From positions 18,785 to 82,784 of the forward strand of contig NZ_BPPA01000014.1 in NCBI RefSeq assembly GCF_019972815.1: 64,000 nt of DNA. The letters are read 5' to 3'. The notes beneath the pieces are model-generated. The model was not told where the DNA came from and did not search any database. It saw only the letters and a list, made by a program, of their open reading frames with translations. Positions within the stretch are counted from its first letter, which is position 1, and each line of letters begins with the position of its first letter. This document shows positions 27,754-37,379 of this stretch, piece by piece. Position numbers and translations under genes: made by a program. Origin of the DNA: Lactobacillus huangpiensis (GTDB taxonomy: Bacteria; Bacillota; Bacilli; Lactobacillales; Lactobacillaceae).

Positions 27754-27766
27754 GAAAAAAAATTCC

Positions 27767-27790
27767 CCAGAATTGACCAGTCAATTCTGG
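27767..27790. terminator. shared terminator of yebC and XRE gene
   Basis: CCAGAATTGA / TCAATTCTGG with a 4-nt loop between converging genes. A long T8 tract follows leftward, so it mainly ends yebC. Confidence 0.85.
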
Positions 27791-27814
27791 AGAAACAATT
27801 AAATAAGATTTTTC

Positions 27815-28543
27815 TTATTCTTCGTCAGCTGCAGCCGTATAAACATTCTGAACATCATCATCATCTTCTAGAGCATCAACCAAATGGTCAAATTGCTCTT
27901 TTTTATCATCTGGAACAGGTGTTGTGTTTTCAGGTATCATTGTCAATTCTGCGTTGGCTAACTTATAGCCATCTTTTTCAAGTGCATCACGAACTTGCGC
28001 AAATTGTTTTGGATCTGTATAAATTTCATAAGCATCATCGCTGGTTTGCAAGTCATCTCCACCAGCATCCATTACGTCAAGCAACATCTGATCCTCATCA
28101 GCATCAGTAGTTGTGCGATCAATGACAATATAACCTTTACGATTGAACATATAAGCAACTGAACCAGTTGCTCCTAAAGAACCACCATTACGAGTAAACG
28201 CTACTCTGACAGCAGAAGCAGTCCGATTCTTATTATCAGTCAGTGCTTCAACAAAGATAGCCACACCACCCGGTGCGTATCCCTCATAAGTGATTTCATC
28301 ATAATGCTCTTCTGAATTGCCCTCTGCCTTTTTAATAGCCCGGTCAATATTTGACTTAGGCATATTGTTAGCATGTGCCTTGTCCATAACCATACGCAAG
28401 TTAGGATTTCCGGAAGGGTCAGGACCACCATTCTTTGCAGCCATGTATATTTCACGAGATAATTTTTGGAAAATCTTACCCCTCTTTGCGTCTTGTGCAT
28501 TCTTGCGGCCTTGGATATTGTGCCATTTTGAGTGTCCTGACAT
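27815..28543 (-). CDS. yebC: YebC/PmpR-family translational/transcriptional regulator
   Basis: 242 residues starting [19 protein letters not shown], the universal YebC N-terminus, with [20 protein letters not shown] and the acidic [16 protein letters not shown] near the end. The family was named as DNA-binding regulators. Recent work shows YebC proteins help ribosomes through polyproline stretches. Length is normal. Monocistronic, with a terminator after. Confidence 0.96.
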   Translation of the reverse strand: MSGHSKWHNIQGRKNAQDAKRGKIFQKLSREIYMAAKNGGPDPSGNPNLRMVMDKAHANNMPKSNIDRAIKKAEGNSEEHYDEITYEGYAPGGVAIFVEALTDNKNRTASAVRVAFTRNGGSLGATGSVAYMFNRKGYIVIDRTTTDADEDQMLLDVMDAGGDDLQTSDDAYEIYTDPKQFAQVRDALEKDGYKLANAELTMIPENTTPVPDDKKEQFDHLVDALEDDDDVQNVYTAAADEE

Positions 28544-28750
28544 TTAAGAATCCTTCTTTCTTTTCTTATCATTAACGATATTATCTTACCGCAGAGGACT
28601 ATAAATTTCAATACAAGCAACTATTTCTCCCGCTTTTTTAATCAAATTTGAATGTGCTTTCATTAAAATAAGTTTGTCTAGCCTCTGGTCATCTTTTTAT
28701 TTAATTAGTAAAATAAAAACATTAGTTGTTTTTCAAAGGAGAGAACTTTA

Positions 28751-30415
28751 GTGGAGGAAATAAATTCAAACAAAAAGTATATTTCTTGGCCCGTTTTAAC
28801 ATTGATGGCTTTTTGTACTGTTATTGGGTTAGACGATATAATGTACAACTTCCAGAATCAAGGAATGCCGGTTGTTACTTCGTGGATTATCATGTGTTTA
28901 TTTTATGTTATTCCTTATTCTTTAATGGTTGGGCAACTGGGATCTGTTTTCAATAATGAAGGTGGAGGCTTATCTTCTTGGGTTCGTGGGACTAATGGCG
29001 AATTTCTGGGATATTTTACTGCCTGGACATACTGGGCTGCATCTATTCCCTATGCTGTTGATTCTGCTAATGAAATTATAGTTGACATTGGTTGGGCACT
29101 GACAGGTTCTGAAAAGTTTCAAAGCCAAATTTCTAACACAAAATTTGCTTTAATGACATTCGCCATGTTTATTATTTTCATTATTGTTGAACATTACTTT
29201 TCTCACTCAATGGAAGTCTTATCTACTATTGGTGGTGGACTCATGCTTATTATGACCTTGATGTTTGTTTTCCTGGCATTTCTAGGACTGGCAAAATCAG
29301 GTGGTCATATGGCTACACAACCATTTACCTGGCGGACATTAATTCCCAAGTTTGACATGCATTATTGGACGACTATCGCAATGCTCATTTATGCTTTAAA
29401 TGGCTGTGAACTTGTTGCTCCTTATGTGACCAAAATGAAAAAGCCTAAGTCTGACTTTCCAAAAGCAATGATTGCACTTGCTTTAATGACTATTTTTTTA
29501 ACAGTGTTCGGTTCATTTGCTTTGGGAATATATTTTAACAGTTACCATATTCCAAACGATTTAAAAATGAATGGTGCCTACTATGTCTTCGATATGGTAG
29601 GGCATCAATATGGTTTGGGCAAAACTTTGCTTTATGTATGGGCTTGGACTTCTGTCTTTTATAACGCTGCTTTATTAGCAGTACTGCTTGACGCAATGAC
29701 CAGAATGCTCATTTCTGATACTGGCGACAAGTACATGCCTAAATTTTTACAGAAAAAAGATAAAAACGGCCTTCCTATCAATGGTTACGTATTAACCGTT
29801 TCTTTATCAGCATTTATCATGCTCTTAGGTATCTTTTTACCAGACATGAACGACATTTTTAATTGGCTATTGAACTTAAATGGCATCATCTCACCGGGAG
29901 TAACTTGCTGGATATTTTTCTCGTTTATGCAAATTAGGAAAAACTCTAAAAAGTTTACTTCAGACTATGTCTTTATTAAAAACGATAAATTAGGATATCT
30001 TGCGGGACTATTTTTACTAATAGTTACTGCTGCGGCTACAATTTTAGGCATTGCACCACAAGATATTAAAAAATTCAGCGGTTATTGGTGGTATGAACTA
30101 ATTATCAACATAATTGCAATTATTGTCTTAATTGGCTTAGGAGTCATATTACCAAGCATCAGACGTCGTGAAGAAGAGTATGGCATTGCATTTAACCGTA
30201 AACAATGGATCACTATGTTCATCTTAATCATTGGTTCAATTATCTTTGACCTTTATTTAGGCGAAAAAAATGCTTTATTTAATAATGCGGTCATTAATTT
30301 TGGTCAGGTAAAAATTGGTATAAATATCTTTTTGATTCTTATCGAAACAGTATTCGCAATTTTAATCTGCTGGCTAGTTGGCAAAAGAAAACCCATTACA
30401 ACTAAAGAAATATAG
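28751..30415 (+). CDS. APC-superfamily amino acid permease (YjeM/GadC-like)
   Basis: 554 residues with about 12 membrane segments. The N-terminal ISWPVLTLMAFCTVIGLDDI and GGGLSSWVRG in helix 2-3 fit the AGC/YjeM group of amino acid/polyamine antiporters. GTG at 28751 follows AAAGGAGAG by 8 nt. A strong terminator follows. Candidate substrates are glutamate/GABA or related amino acids, but no decarboxylase gene is near, so antiport for acid resistance is not supported. Confidence 0.85.
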   Translation: MEEINSNKKYISWPVLTLMAFCTVIGLDDIMYNFQNQGMPVVTSWIIMCLFYVIPYSLMVGQLGSVFNNEGGGLSSWVRGTNGEFLGYFTAWTYWAASIPYAVDSANEIIVDIGWALTGSEKFQSQISNTKFALMTFAMFIIFIIVEHYFSHSMEVLSTIGGGLMLIMTLMFVFLAFLGLAKSGGHMATQPFTWRTLIPKFDMHYWTTIAMLIYALNGCELVAPYVTKMKKPKSDFPKAMIALALMTIFLTVFGSFALGIYFNSYHIPNDLKMNGAYYVFDMVGHQYGLGKTLLYVWAWTSVFYNAALLAVLLDAMTRMLISDTGDKYMPKFLQKKDKNGLPINGYVLTVSLSAFIMLLGIFLPDMNDIFNWLLNLNGIISPGVTCWIFFSFMQIRKNSKKFTSDYVFIKNDKLGYLAGLFLLIVTAAATILGIAPQDIKKFSGYWWYELIINIIAIIVLIGLGVILPSIRRREEEYGIAFNRKQWITMFILIIGSIIFDLYLGEKNALFNNAVINFGQVKIGINIFLILIETVFAILICWLVGKRKPITTKEI

Positions 30416-30420
30416 ATAAA

Positions 30421-30450
30421 AGCAGGAATGTTGCTAATAACATTTCTGCT
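30421..30450 (+). terminator. rho-independent terminator of the permease gene
   Basis: AGCAGGAATGTT / AACATTTCTGCT with a 6-nt loop and T-rich tail, right after the stop. One G-T pair in the stem. Confidence 0.85.
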
Positions 30451-30549
30451 TTTGCTTTTATTTTGCTTTTAAATTAATGAATATCTGGAGTTAAACCTGA
30501 CAATAATTACTATATAATATACCTGAGAACTTATATTAAGGAGATTAAA

Positions 30550-31362
30550 ATGACACATATTCCCTTTAAAGCTGTAGCAGTAGATATGGACGGTACTTTT
30601 GAAAATGATGACAAACAATATGATCATCAACGCTTTGAAAAAGTTTTAACTAAATTGAGACAACACCACGTTCATTTTATTGTTTCCAGTGGCAGACCAT
30701 TATCACGTTTGCGTCAAGATTTCTATGATTTCTTGGACAGGATAGATATTGTAGCTGATAATGGTTCAATTCTCACTCAAGACAATAAAATAATTGTTCG
30801 TCACGTTTTTACCTATAAAACGGGTATTAAACTGATCAGTTTTATTGAAAATAATTATCCACAAGTACATATTGCCGCTAGTGGGTTAGATCATTCTTAT
30901 ATTAACAAAAAAGCCCCGACTCAATTTAAAAATATGATGCATTTCTTTTACCCCAATGTAGTAGAGATTGCGAAATTAGTTGATATACCTACAAGCGATA
31001 GTTTAACAAAGCTAACTCTAAACTGTTCCTCCAAGCTCGCTGGCGAACTAGAAAAAAAGTTCAATCAAACAAACCCTGAACATATTCACTGTACTACCAG
31101 TGGCTTCGATAATATTGATGTTATGCCCAACAATGTTAATAAAGGGCAAGGTATTAAATATTTTTTGAGATATTTCAATGTTAAACCAGAAGAACTCATA
31201 GCGTTTGGAGATGGCATGAATGACCGTGAAATGATTGAATTGGCTGGGTACAGTTATGCGATGAAAAACGGTCATGAAAAACTTAAAAAGATTGCAAAAT
31301 ATGAAGCACCATCAAATAATGAAATGGGCGTTTTACAAGTATTAGAAAGTTTTCTAGATTAA
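30550..31362 (+). CDS. Cof-type HAD-IIB hydrolase
   Basis: 270 residues. Motif I is VAVDMDGTFEND, motif II SSGRPLSRL, and motif IV AFGDGMNDREMIELAG. The cap lies between about residues 85 and 190. It is similar in size to the paralogues at 17033 and 50284. AAGGAG precedes the ATG by 8 nt. The ABC transporter that begins 46 nt later may share its transcript. Substrate unknown. Confidence 0.9.
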   Translation: MTHIPFKAVAVDMDGTFENDDKQYDHQRFEKVLTKLRQHHVHFIVSSGRPLSRLRQDFYDFLDRIDIVADNGSILTQDNKIIVRHVFTYKTGIKLISFIENNYPQVHIAASGLDHSYINKKAPTQFKNMMHFFYPNVVEIAKLVDIPTSDSLTKLTLNCSSKLAGELEKKFNQTNPEHIHCTTSGFDNIDVMPNNVNKGQGIKYFLRYFNVKPEELIAFGDGMNDREMIELAGYSYAMKNGHEKLKKIAKYEAPSNNEMGVLQVLESFLD

Positions 31363-31408
31363 AATAAGTTTATATCAGTTATTTTAAAATCAATAAGGAC
31401 AGATTTTC

Positions 31409-32110
31409 ATGAGTTATATTGACGTAAGACACAACTATAAGCGCTATCAAACTGGAGATACTGAAATATTAGCCAATAATGATGTCAGTTTTACCGTGGA
31501 AAAAGGTGAATTGGCTATTATTTTAGGTGCATCAGGAGCAGGTAAATCCACGATTTTGAACATTCTGGGCGGAATGGATACTAATAGTTCCGGGGATGTT
31601 ATTATCGATGGCAAAAATATTGCTAAATATAATAAAAGACAACTAACCAACTATCGCCGCACTGACATTGGTTTTGTTTTCCAATTTTATAATTTAATTC
31701 AAAATCTAACTGCAAGAGAAAATGTAGAATTGGCATCTGAAATAGTTCCAGATGCACTTGATCCGGTCAAAGCTTTGATAGATGTTGGTCTTAAAAATCG
31801 CATTAATAACTTTCCTGCAGAACTTTCAGGGGGTGAGCAACAAAGAGTGGCAATTGCTCGAGCAATAGCTAAAAACCCTAAAATTTTACTTTGTGACGAA
31901 CCAACTGGCGCACTTGATTATCAAACTGGTAAAAGTGTTTTGCAAACCATTATCAATATGAGTCGTGAGAATGGTACTACAGTAGTCATAGTTACTCATA
32001 ACAGTGCTTTAGCTCCCCTTGCAAACCGTGTGATTCACTTTCATGACGGCAAAGTTACGCAAATTGAAGAAAATAAACATCCAGCAGATATTGCCAGTGT
32101 TAAATGGTAG
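31409..32110 (+). CDS. ABC transporter ATP-binding protein (MacB/LolD-type)
   Basis: 233 residues. Walker A is GASGAGKST, the signature [14 protein letters not shown], and Walker [13 protein letters not shown]. The pattern ([35 protein letters not shown]) is that of the LolD/MacB group, which partners FtsX-domain permeases. The permease starts 12 nt downstream. Such pairs export or move lipids and peptides or sense antimicrobial peptides. Confidence 0.94.
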   Translation: MSYIDVRHNYKRYQTGDTEILANNDVSFTVEKGELAIILGASGAGKSTILNILGGMDTNSSGDVIIDGKNIAKYNKRQLTNYRRTDIGFVFQFYNLIQNLTARENVELASEIVPDALDPVKALIDVGLKNRINNFPAELSGGEQQRVAIARAIAKNPKILLCDEPTGALDYQTGKSVLQTIINMSRENGTTVVIVTHNSALAPLANRVIHFHDGKVTQIEENKHPADIASVKW

Positions 32111-32122
32111 AAAAGGCTAATC

Positions 32123-34915
32123 ATGAATAAAGTTATTCTGAAAGATTTTTGGCGATCAATTAAACATACTAAGGGACAATTTGTTTCTATCATGGGGTTA
32201 ATGATGATTGGTGCATTTGCTTTAGTTGGATTAATGGTGACAGGACCTGACATGCGTGATACCGGCAATCACTATGCGCAAAAACTAAAAACAGCTGACC
32301 TTACTGTTATCTGTAATTATGGTCTAGACCAAAAAGATAGCCAAAAAATCAAACAAACTAAAGGTTTGCAAACCGTTGAATTTGGCTACATGACAGATAC
32401 AGTTGTCAAAAATAGCCAAGAAAGTTTTCGTATTTTTTCAAAACCAAAATCAGTAGGAAAATATGAATTGCGTAAAGGTCGTTTGCCGGTAAAAACAAAT
32501 GAAATTGCTTTGGCAGACCATTATTCACATAAATATAAAATTGGCCAAAATATCAGTTTTACAGAGAAGAAGAATATTTTAGGAAGCACTCTGCTAAAAC
32601 GAAAAAGCTTCAAAATCACAGGTTTCGTTCGTTCCAGTCAAATTTTATCAAATGTAAACTTAGGGCAAAGCAACAGTGGTACTGGAGAACTTAAAGGTTA
32701 TGCAGTAGTCAGCCCTGATGCTTTTAATCATACGGTTTATACAGTGGCTAACCTAAGATACAAAGACTTGCGTGGCCTTGACTCTTATGGCAAAGTCTAC
32801 ACTAGTAAAGTTAAGCAGCATAAAAAAGTTTTACAAGATAACTTAAAAAACACCGCGCATCAAAGGCAAAAAAGAATAATAACTGCCGCTAACAAAAAAA
32901 TTGCACCTCAAGAAAAGAAAATTCAACAAGCAGAGCAGAAATTACAGGCTGCAAGCGAGCAAATTAGTTCCGCAGAAAAACAACTAACCCTCCAAAAAAG
33001 TAAATTAAATGCGCAAATATCACAGACTGAAGCTGCAGGAGCTAATTTACCTCAAGCAGCAAGATTGCAATTAGAGCAGGCTCAGCAAGAAATTGCTGCA
33101 GGCGAGCAAAAATTAAAAGAAGAAAAAAAGATCTTTGCTCGTAAATCTGCGAGAGCCAATAATAAAATTAAAAGTGGCAAAGAAGAAATCAGAAAAGCTA
33201 AAAAGCAATTGCGGAAATTGGCTCTGCCAAGCTATAACGTATACAATAGGCGCGAGGTACCAGGCGGTGAAGGCAATTTAGTTTACACAACAGTTGCGCA
33301 AGTAGTCGAAGATTTAGCTAAAGTATTTCCTATTTTTCTTTATTTTGTTGCCGCTTTAGTTACCTTTACTACAATGAACCGCTTCATTGATGAAGAAAGA
33401 ATCAATTCTGGTACAATGAAAGCCTTAGGCTATAATGATCAGGTCATAATTAATAAATTCATCGCTTATGGCTTTATTTCAGGTACAATCGGCACTATTT
33501 TGGGCGTTTATTTGGGACACACTTTGATGCCACAAATTGTTTATCATGCTTATTACAAGTCTCTGACCATCCCGCCCATTGAATTACATTTTCATTGGCA
33601 AATCAGTCTGATCGCTTTATTATTGTCTTGGATCAGCTCCGTTTTGCCTGCATACTTAACTGCTAAAAATGAATTTAGAGAAAAACCGGCCGCATTACTA
33701 TTGCCTAAGCCTCCTGCAGCAGGCTCTAAAATCTTACTGGAAAGAATTCCTTTTATTTGGAACCATCTCAGCTTTACTCATAAAGTTACTGCCCGTAATA
33801 TTTTTCGTTATAAAAAGCGCATGCTAATGACTATTTTTGGTGTTTGTGGTGCTGCTACTATGCTCTTTGCCGGTTTTGCTGTAAAAAATTCGATTACTAA
33901 TATGAATAACAGGCAATTTAATGATCTTATTCACTACAACATGATCGTTGCCCAGAAGCCTGATATTTCAATGCATCAGCACAAAGCTTTAAATAGCAAA
34001 TTAAAAGAAGACAGTATTAAGTCAGAAACACCAATTTATTATGAGTCAATGTCTAAAACTGCTGGTAAAACTGGTGATACACAAGATATTACCTTAATTG
34101 CTCCTTCTTCTAGCAAGGTACTGAAGAACTATGTTCATTTAAATAATCGTAAAACCAAGCAGACATTGCACTTATCAAACAACGGGGTTATTATTTCAGA
34201 AAGATTGTCCACATTGCTCAAAGTGAACAAAGGTGACTATATATCTCTAACGGATAAAAATAATCAATCTAGGAAAATGAAGGTAGCTGGCATCACTGAA
34301 ATGTACATGGGACATTTCATTTTCATGAACAAAACGCAATATCAGAAAATTTTTAACAAACGCTTCACGTCAAATGCATACCTTGTTAACTTAAAAAATT
34401 CCACTCGCAAAAACACGAGAAAAATTGCTGCAGAATTTATGGCTCTTAATGGTGTGGCAGGAGTGGTGCAAAACACTGCAGTTAGCCAAGAGCTGGACGT
34501 GGTGGTAAAATCTCTTAACTTGATCATGGTTGTTTTGATTGTAGTTGCTGGACTTTTAGCAATTGTAATTCAATATAATTTGACCAACATCAATATTGCC
34601 GAAAGAATTCGCGAACTCTCAACCATCAAAGTTTTAGGTTTCTACGATAATGAAGTAACGATGTATATTTATCGCGAAACTATTCTTTTAACAGGTATTG
34701 GCATTTTAGTCGGTTACCTCACAGGAGATTTGCTTTACCGCTATATTCTTTATGTGGTGCCACCTGACAATGTCATGTTTAATCCGGCATTATCTGTCTC
34801 AAGTTTTTTGTGGCCGTTAGGAGTTATCGGTAGCATTACAATAGTTCTAGGATTTATTGTTAACAAAAAATTAAAAGACCTTGATATGCTTGAAGCTTTA
34901 AAATCAGTTGATTAA
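32123..34915 (+). CDS. FtsX-like ABC transporter permease with coiled-coil insertion
   Basis: 930 residues. A first membrane helix lies near 20-40, then an extracellular domain with a long Gln/Lys/Glu-rich coiled coil (about 235-365). FtsX domain 1 (about 395-520), a further helix with a second outer domain (about 570-790), and FtsX domain 2 (about 795-925) follow. This is the large one-piece permease typical of lactobacilli. It is coupled to the ATPase just upstream. Function is uncertain: peptide, lipid or wall-hydrolase control. Confidence 0.9.
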   Translation: MNKVILKDFWRSIKHTKGQFVSIMGLMMIGAFALVGLMVTGPDMRDTGNHYAQKLKTADLTVICNYGLDQKDSQKIKQTKGLQTVEFGYMTDTVVKNSQESFRIFSKPKSVGKYELRKGRLPVKTNEIALADHYSHKYKIGQNISFTEKKNILGSTLLKRKSFKITGFVRSSQILSNVNLGQSNSGTGELKGYAVVSPDAFNHTVYTVANLRYKDLRGLDSYGKVYTSKVKQHKKVLQDNLKNTAHQRQKRIITAANKKIAPQEKKIQQAEQKLQAASEQISSAEKQLTLQKSKLNAQISQTEAAGANLPQAARLQLEQAQQEIAAGEQKLKEEKKIFARKSARANNKIKSGKEEIRKAKKQLRKLALPSYNVYNRREVPGGEGNLVYTTVAQVVEDLAKVFPIFLYFVAALVTFTTMNRFIDEERINSGTMKALGYNDQVIINKFIAYGFISGTIGTILGVYLGHTLMPQIVYHAYYKSLTIPPIELHFHWQISLIALLLSWISSVLPAYLTAKNEFREKPAALLLPKPPAAGSKILLERIPFIWNHLSFTHKVTARNIFRYKKRMLMTIFGVCGAATMLFAGFAVKNSITNMNNRQFNDLIHYNMIVAQKPDISMHQHKALNSKLKEDSIKSETPIYYESMSKTAGKTGDTQDITLIAPSSSKVLKNYVHLNNRKTKQTLHLSNNGVIISERLSTLLKVNKGDYISLTDKNNQSRKMKVAGITEMYMGHFIFMNKTQYQKIFNKRFTSNAYLVNLKNSTRKNTRKIAAEFMALNGVAGVVQNTAVSQELDVVVKSLNLIMVVLIVVAGLLAIVIQYNLTNINIAERIRELSTIKVLGFYDNEVTMYIYRETILLTGIGILVGYLTGDLLYRYILYVVPPDNVMFNPALSVSSFLWPLGVIGSITIVLGFIVNKKLKDLDMLEALKSVD

Positions 34916-34920
34916 ATAAA

Positions 34921-34950
34921 ATAGAACTGCTCTAATAAGAACAGTTCTAT
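34921..34950 (+). terminator. rho-independent terminator
   Basis: ATAGAACTG / CAGTTCTAT stem with a 12-nt loop shortly after the permease stop. Confidence 0.75.
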
Positions 34951-35109
34951 TTATTTCTGCAAAAATTAAAAACTAAATAAAAATATGTTATACTTTACTC
35001 ATTAGATTTAATGCTCACAACAAGATCTTCAAATTAACGTGTATAAAGAACTTGATCATCCTTCCTTTTTAATTGATGAAGTTCCAACAAATTAATTTTG
35101 GAGATAAAA

Positions 35110-35873
35110 TTGAATAATATTTTACAAGTTAAACATTTAATAGAAACATATAAAGATAAAAACCAAAAGTTTCAAGCTTTAGACGATGTTTCTTTTACAA
35201 TTGATCAAGGAGAAATATTAGCTCTATTAGGACTTAATGGTGCGGGGAAAACTACCACTGTCTCAATTATAGGTGGCTATTTGCTCCCTACTTCTGGTCA
35301 GGTAATTTTAAACGGACAGGATATACTACTGCTCGTAAAAGACCCAATATAGGCGTTTCTTTTGGTGGAGATCTAGGGTTTTACCGTAACGCCACAGCAA
35401 AGCAAAATTTACAATTTTTTGCGGATCTGGCCAAAGTACCCTTTCGTAAGCAAAAAAAAGAAATACAGCGTGTTCTGTCTATTGTTGAGCTGGATAATGT
35501 CGCAAATAAAAAGGTAGGGAAATTTTCTAAAGGAATGACGCAGAGACTGCATATCGCTCGTTCCTTGTTAAATAGTCCAAGTTTATTACTTTTAGATGAA
35601 CCTACTAGTGGTTTAGATGTTGAAATAGCGCAAAGCGTTCAGAAGACTATTAAAAAATTAGCAGATTCCGGCATTAGTATTTTATTAACAAGTCACACCA
35701 TGTCAGAAGTTGAAAAGCTAGCTAAAAATGTAGTTATTCTAGGTGCAGGAAAAGTTTTTTTCACTGGCACCGTTTCTGCTGTTTTGGGTTTGGCTGAAAA
35801 AGAAATCAACCAAAACCCTAAAAATTTGGAAGAAGCTTATTTGGCAATAGCTCCTAAACTAAGGAGGAATTAG
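35110..35873 (+). pseudogene. ABC-2 type ATP-binding protein broken by a frameshift
   Basis: TTG at 35110 follows TTGGAG by 6 nt and opens an ABC ATPase with Walker A GLNGAGKTT. The frame is lost near 35322-35328, and a stop follows at 35350-35352. Reading continues in the other frame from about 35325 (TARKRPNIGVSFGGDLGFY) through the signature KFSKGMTQRLHIARS and Walker B LLLLDEPTSGLD to the stop at 35871-35873. One missing base near GATAT-ACT would restore the product of about 254 residues. There is no slippery heptamer, so a mutation or a sequencing error is likelier than programmed shifting. Both permease genes downstream look intact. Confidence 0.85.
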
Positions 35874-35875
35874 AT

Positions 35876-36607
35876 ATGCGTTTTATTCGTCTTTTCCTCT
35901 TTCATGTAAAAGATTATCTTTCCGATCAGTACTTTGTCTGGTTAACAATCACTAGTACTGTTTCCATTTTTTTGATGCAATATATTATGGCCTATGCTTC
36001 TCACGATTTGAATAATCCACAATTGTGGCTACAAAGTGGTATTTTTGGCATGTGGACTTCGTGTACAACCGTTGCCGGTTGTATCGGTTTTGAACGTTAC
36101 AAAGGAACGCTGCCATATTTGCTAAACAGTCAATATGACGAGCGAGCTTCTTTAATTACTTTACTTTTACCTGCTTCGAGCTATGGTTTATTTTCATTTC
36201 CTATTGCTTATATTCTTGCAAAAATTTTAGGAGTAGCTACTGGTAAAATTTTTCTGTACCAGATTTTGCTAATTTTTCTACTGTGGATCGGATGCTCAGT
36301 AATGGGAATTTTAATTTCTTCATTTCTTACTCTTTCACCTAATGCAATGGTTTATGAGGGCTTAATTGGCACTCCTATTTTGTTATTAGCAGGATTATTT
36401 GGCAATGAGACCATTTTGAATCCCTTAACCAAGTTTTCTCAGTGGTTTATTCCTATAACTGGACCAATTGCTTCTTTGTCCCATAATAAAAGTCTCAACT
36501 GGACTGCTTATTTTTGCAGTTTACTTCTTTGGCTTTTGTTAATTGTGATTATTGTGAGAAAAATTAACGACCTTGTCAGAAAGAAAGGAGCTCTGAAAAT
36601 TATCTAA
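35876..36607 (+). CDS. ABC-2 type permease, subunit 1
   Basis: 243 residues with six membrane segments, beginning MRFIRLFLFHVKDYLSDQY. It follows the frameshifted ATPase by 2 nt and overlaps the next permease (TAATG, stop TAA with the next ATG at 36607). ATPase plus two permeases of this kind form drug, bacteriocin or lipid exporters. No substrate can be named. Confidence 0.8.
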   Translation: MRFIRLFLFHVKDYLSDQYFVWLTITSTVSIFLMQYIMAYASHDLNNPQLWLQSGIFGMWTSCTTVAGCIGFERYKGTLPYLLNSQYDERASLITLLLPASSYGLFSFPIAYILAKILGVATGKIFLYQILLIFLLWIGCSVMGILISSFLTLSPNAMVYEGLIGTPILLLAGLFGNETILNPLTKFSQWFIPITGPIASLSHNKSLNWTAYFCSLLLWLLLIVIIVRKINDLVRKKGALKII

Positions 36608-37326
36608 TGTTTGCTACACAATTCTCTGGCCTTTCTTTTCTCAATAATTGGCGTACAAAACTAACTTATTTCTTTATCACACCAATGATAAATCTGGCCC
36701 TGTTAGTATTAATCAATATGCAGTATTCTAATCAATTTAACTGGGATGTTGCGATCAGTTCAATTGCAATAGATGCTGCGGTACTTGCTCTTGAAACATT
36801 TTGTTCTGCTGTGATTAACGATGCAGATTTAAAAATTGACTTTGAATTAATTGCCAAAAGACCTTTCAGTATCATGTATTGGCTTTCTAAATGCATTGTT
36901 GCCATTATTATAGGTTGCATTTTAGCATTAATTAACCTATTTCTATTGTACTTAGTCGGTGCTCCCATAGTCATTATTGAACGAACTTTACTCATGCTAC
37001 CGCTTTTATGTATTTATGGCTGCGTTTTAGGTTTTGTATCTTGGGCCATCTCATGGCAAATGAATGATCCCTACTTTTTGGAAAATATTTTTAGCAGTTT
37101 AGCCCAATTAGTATCAGGAGTACTAGTTGTAATTTCAGCTTATCCTGAATGGTTAAAAGCAATTTCTTTATTATTCCCTTTTGCAGAACCTGTTACTTAC
37201 ATCAAAACTGGTAGCGCCAACTTAATGTTCAGTGCATTAATTACATTTATTTGGTTCATTATTGGAATTTTAGCTTATATTAGCCAAATCAAGCCAGTTC
37301 TGGCTAAAGGTAAACACCATTATTAA
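36607..37326 (+). CDS. ABC-2 type permease, subunit 2
   Basis: 239 residues with six membrane segments. The N-terminus MFATQFSGLSFLNNWRTKL is followed by an alternating helix pattern like its partner. It is translated from an ATG that shares a base with the upstream stop codon. A long terminator follows. If the ATPase frameshift is real, this transporter lacks energy unless another ATPase serves it. Confidence 0.8.
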   Translation: MFATQFSGLSFLNNWRTKLTYFFITPMINLALLVLINMQYSNQFNWDVAISSIAIDAAVLALETFCSAVINDADLKIDFELIAKRPFSIMYWLSKCIVAIIIGCILALINLFLLYLVGAPIVIIERTLLMLPLLCIYGCVLGFVSWAISWQMNDPYFLENIFSSLAQLVSGVLVVISAYPEWLKAISLLFPFAEPVTYIKTGSANLMFSALITFIWFIIGILAYISQIKPVLAKGKHHY

Positions 37327-37338
37327 AGCTTACACAGT

Positions 37339-37373
37339 AAAATAGCAGTCGCAAGATTTGCGACTGCTATTTT
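37339..37373. terminator. bidirectional rho-independent terminator
   Basis: AAAATAGCAGTCGCAA / TTGCGACTGCTATTTT, a 16-bp stem with a 3-nt loop between converging genes. It ends both the ABC operon and copA. Confidence 0.92.
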
Positions 37374-37379
37374 TTATAT

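Noticed and set aside
28240..28620. A 126-codon frame overlapping yebC
   Set aside because: It is a same-strand shadow of yebC in another phase.
35310..35352. Programmed ribosomal frameshift in the ABC ATPase gene
   Set aside because: There is no slippery heptamer or downstream stem, and one missing base explains it more simply.
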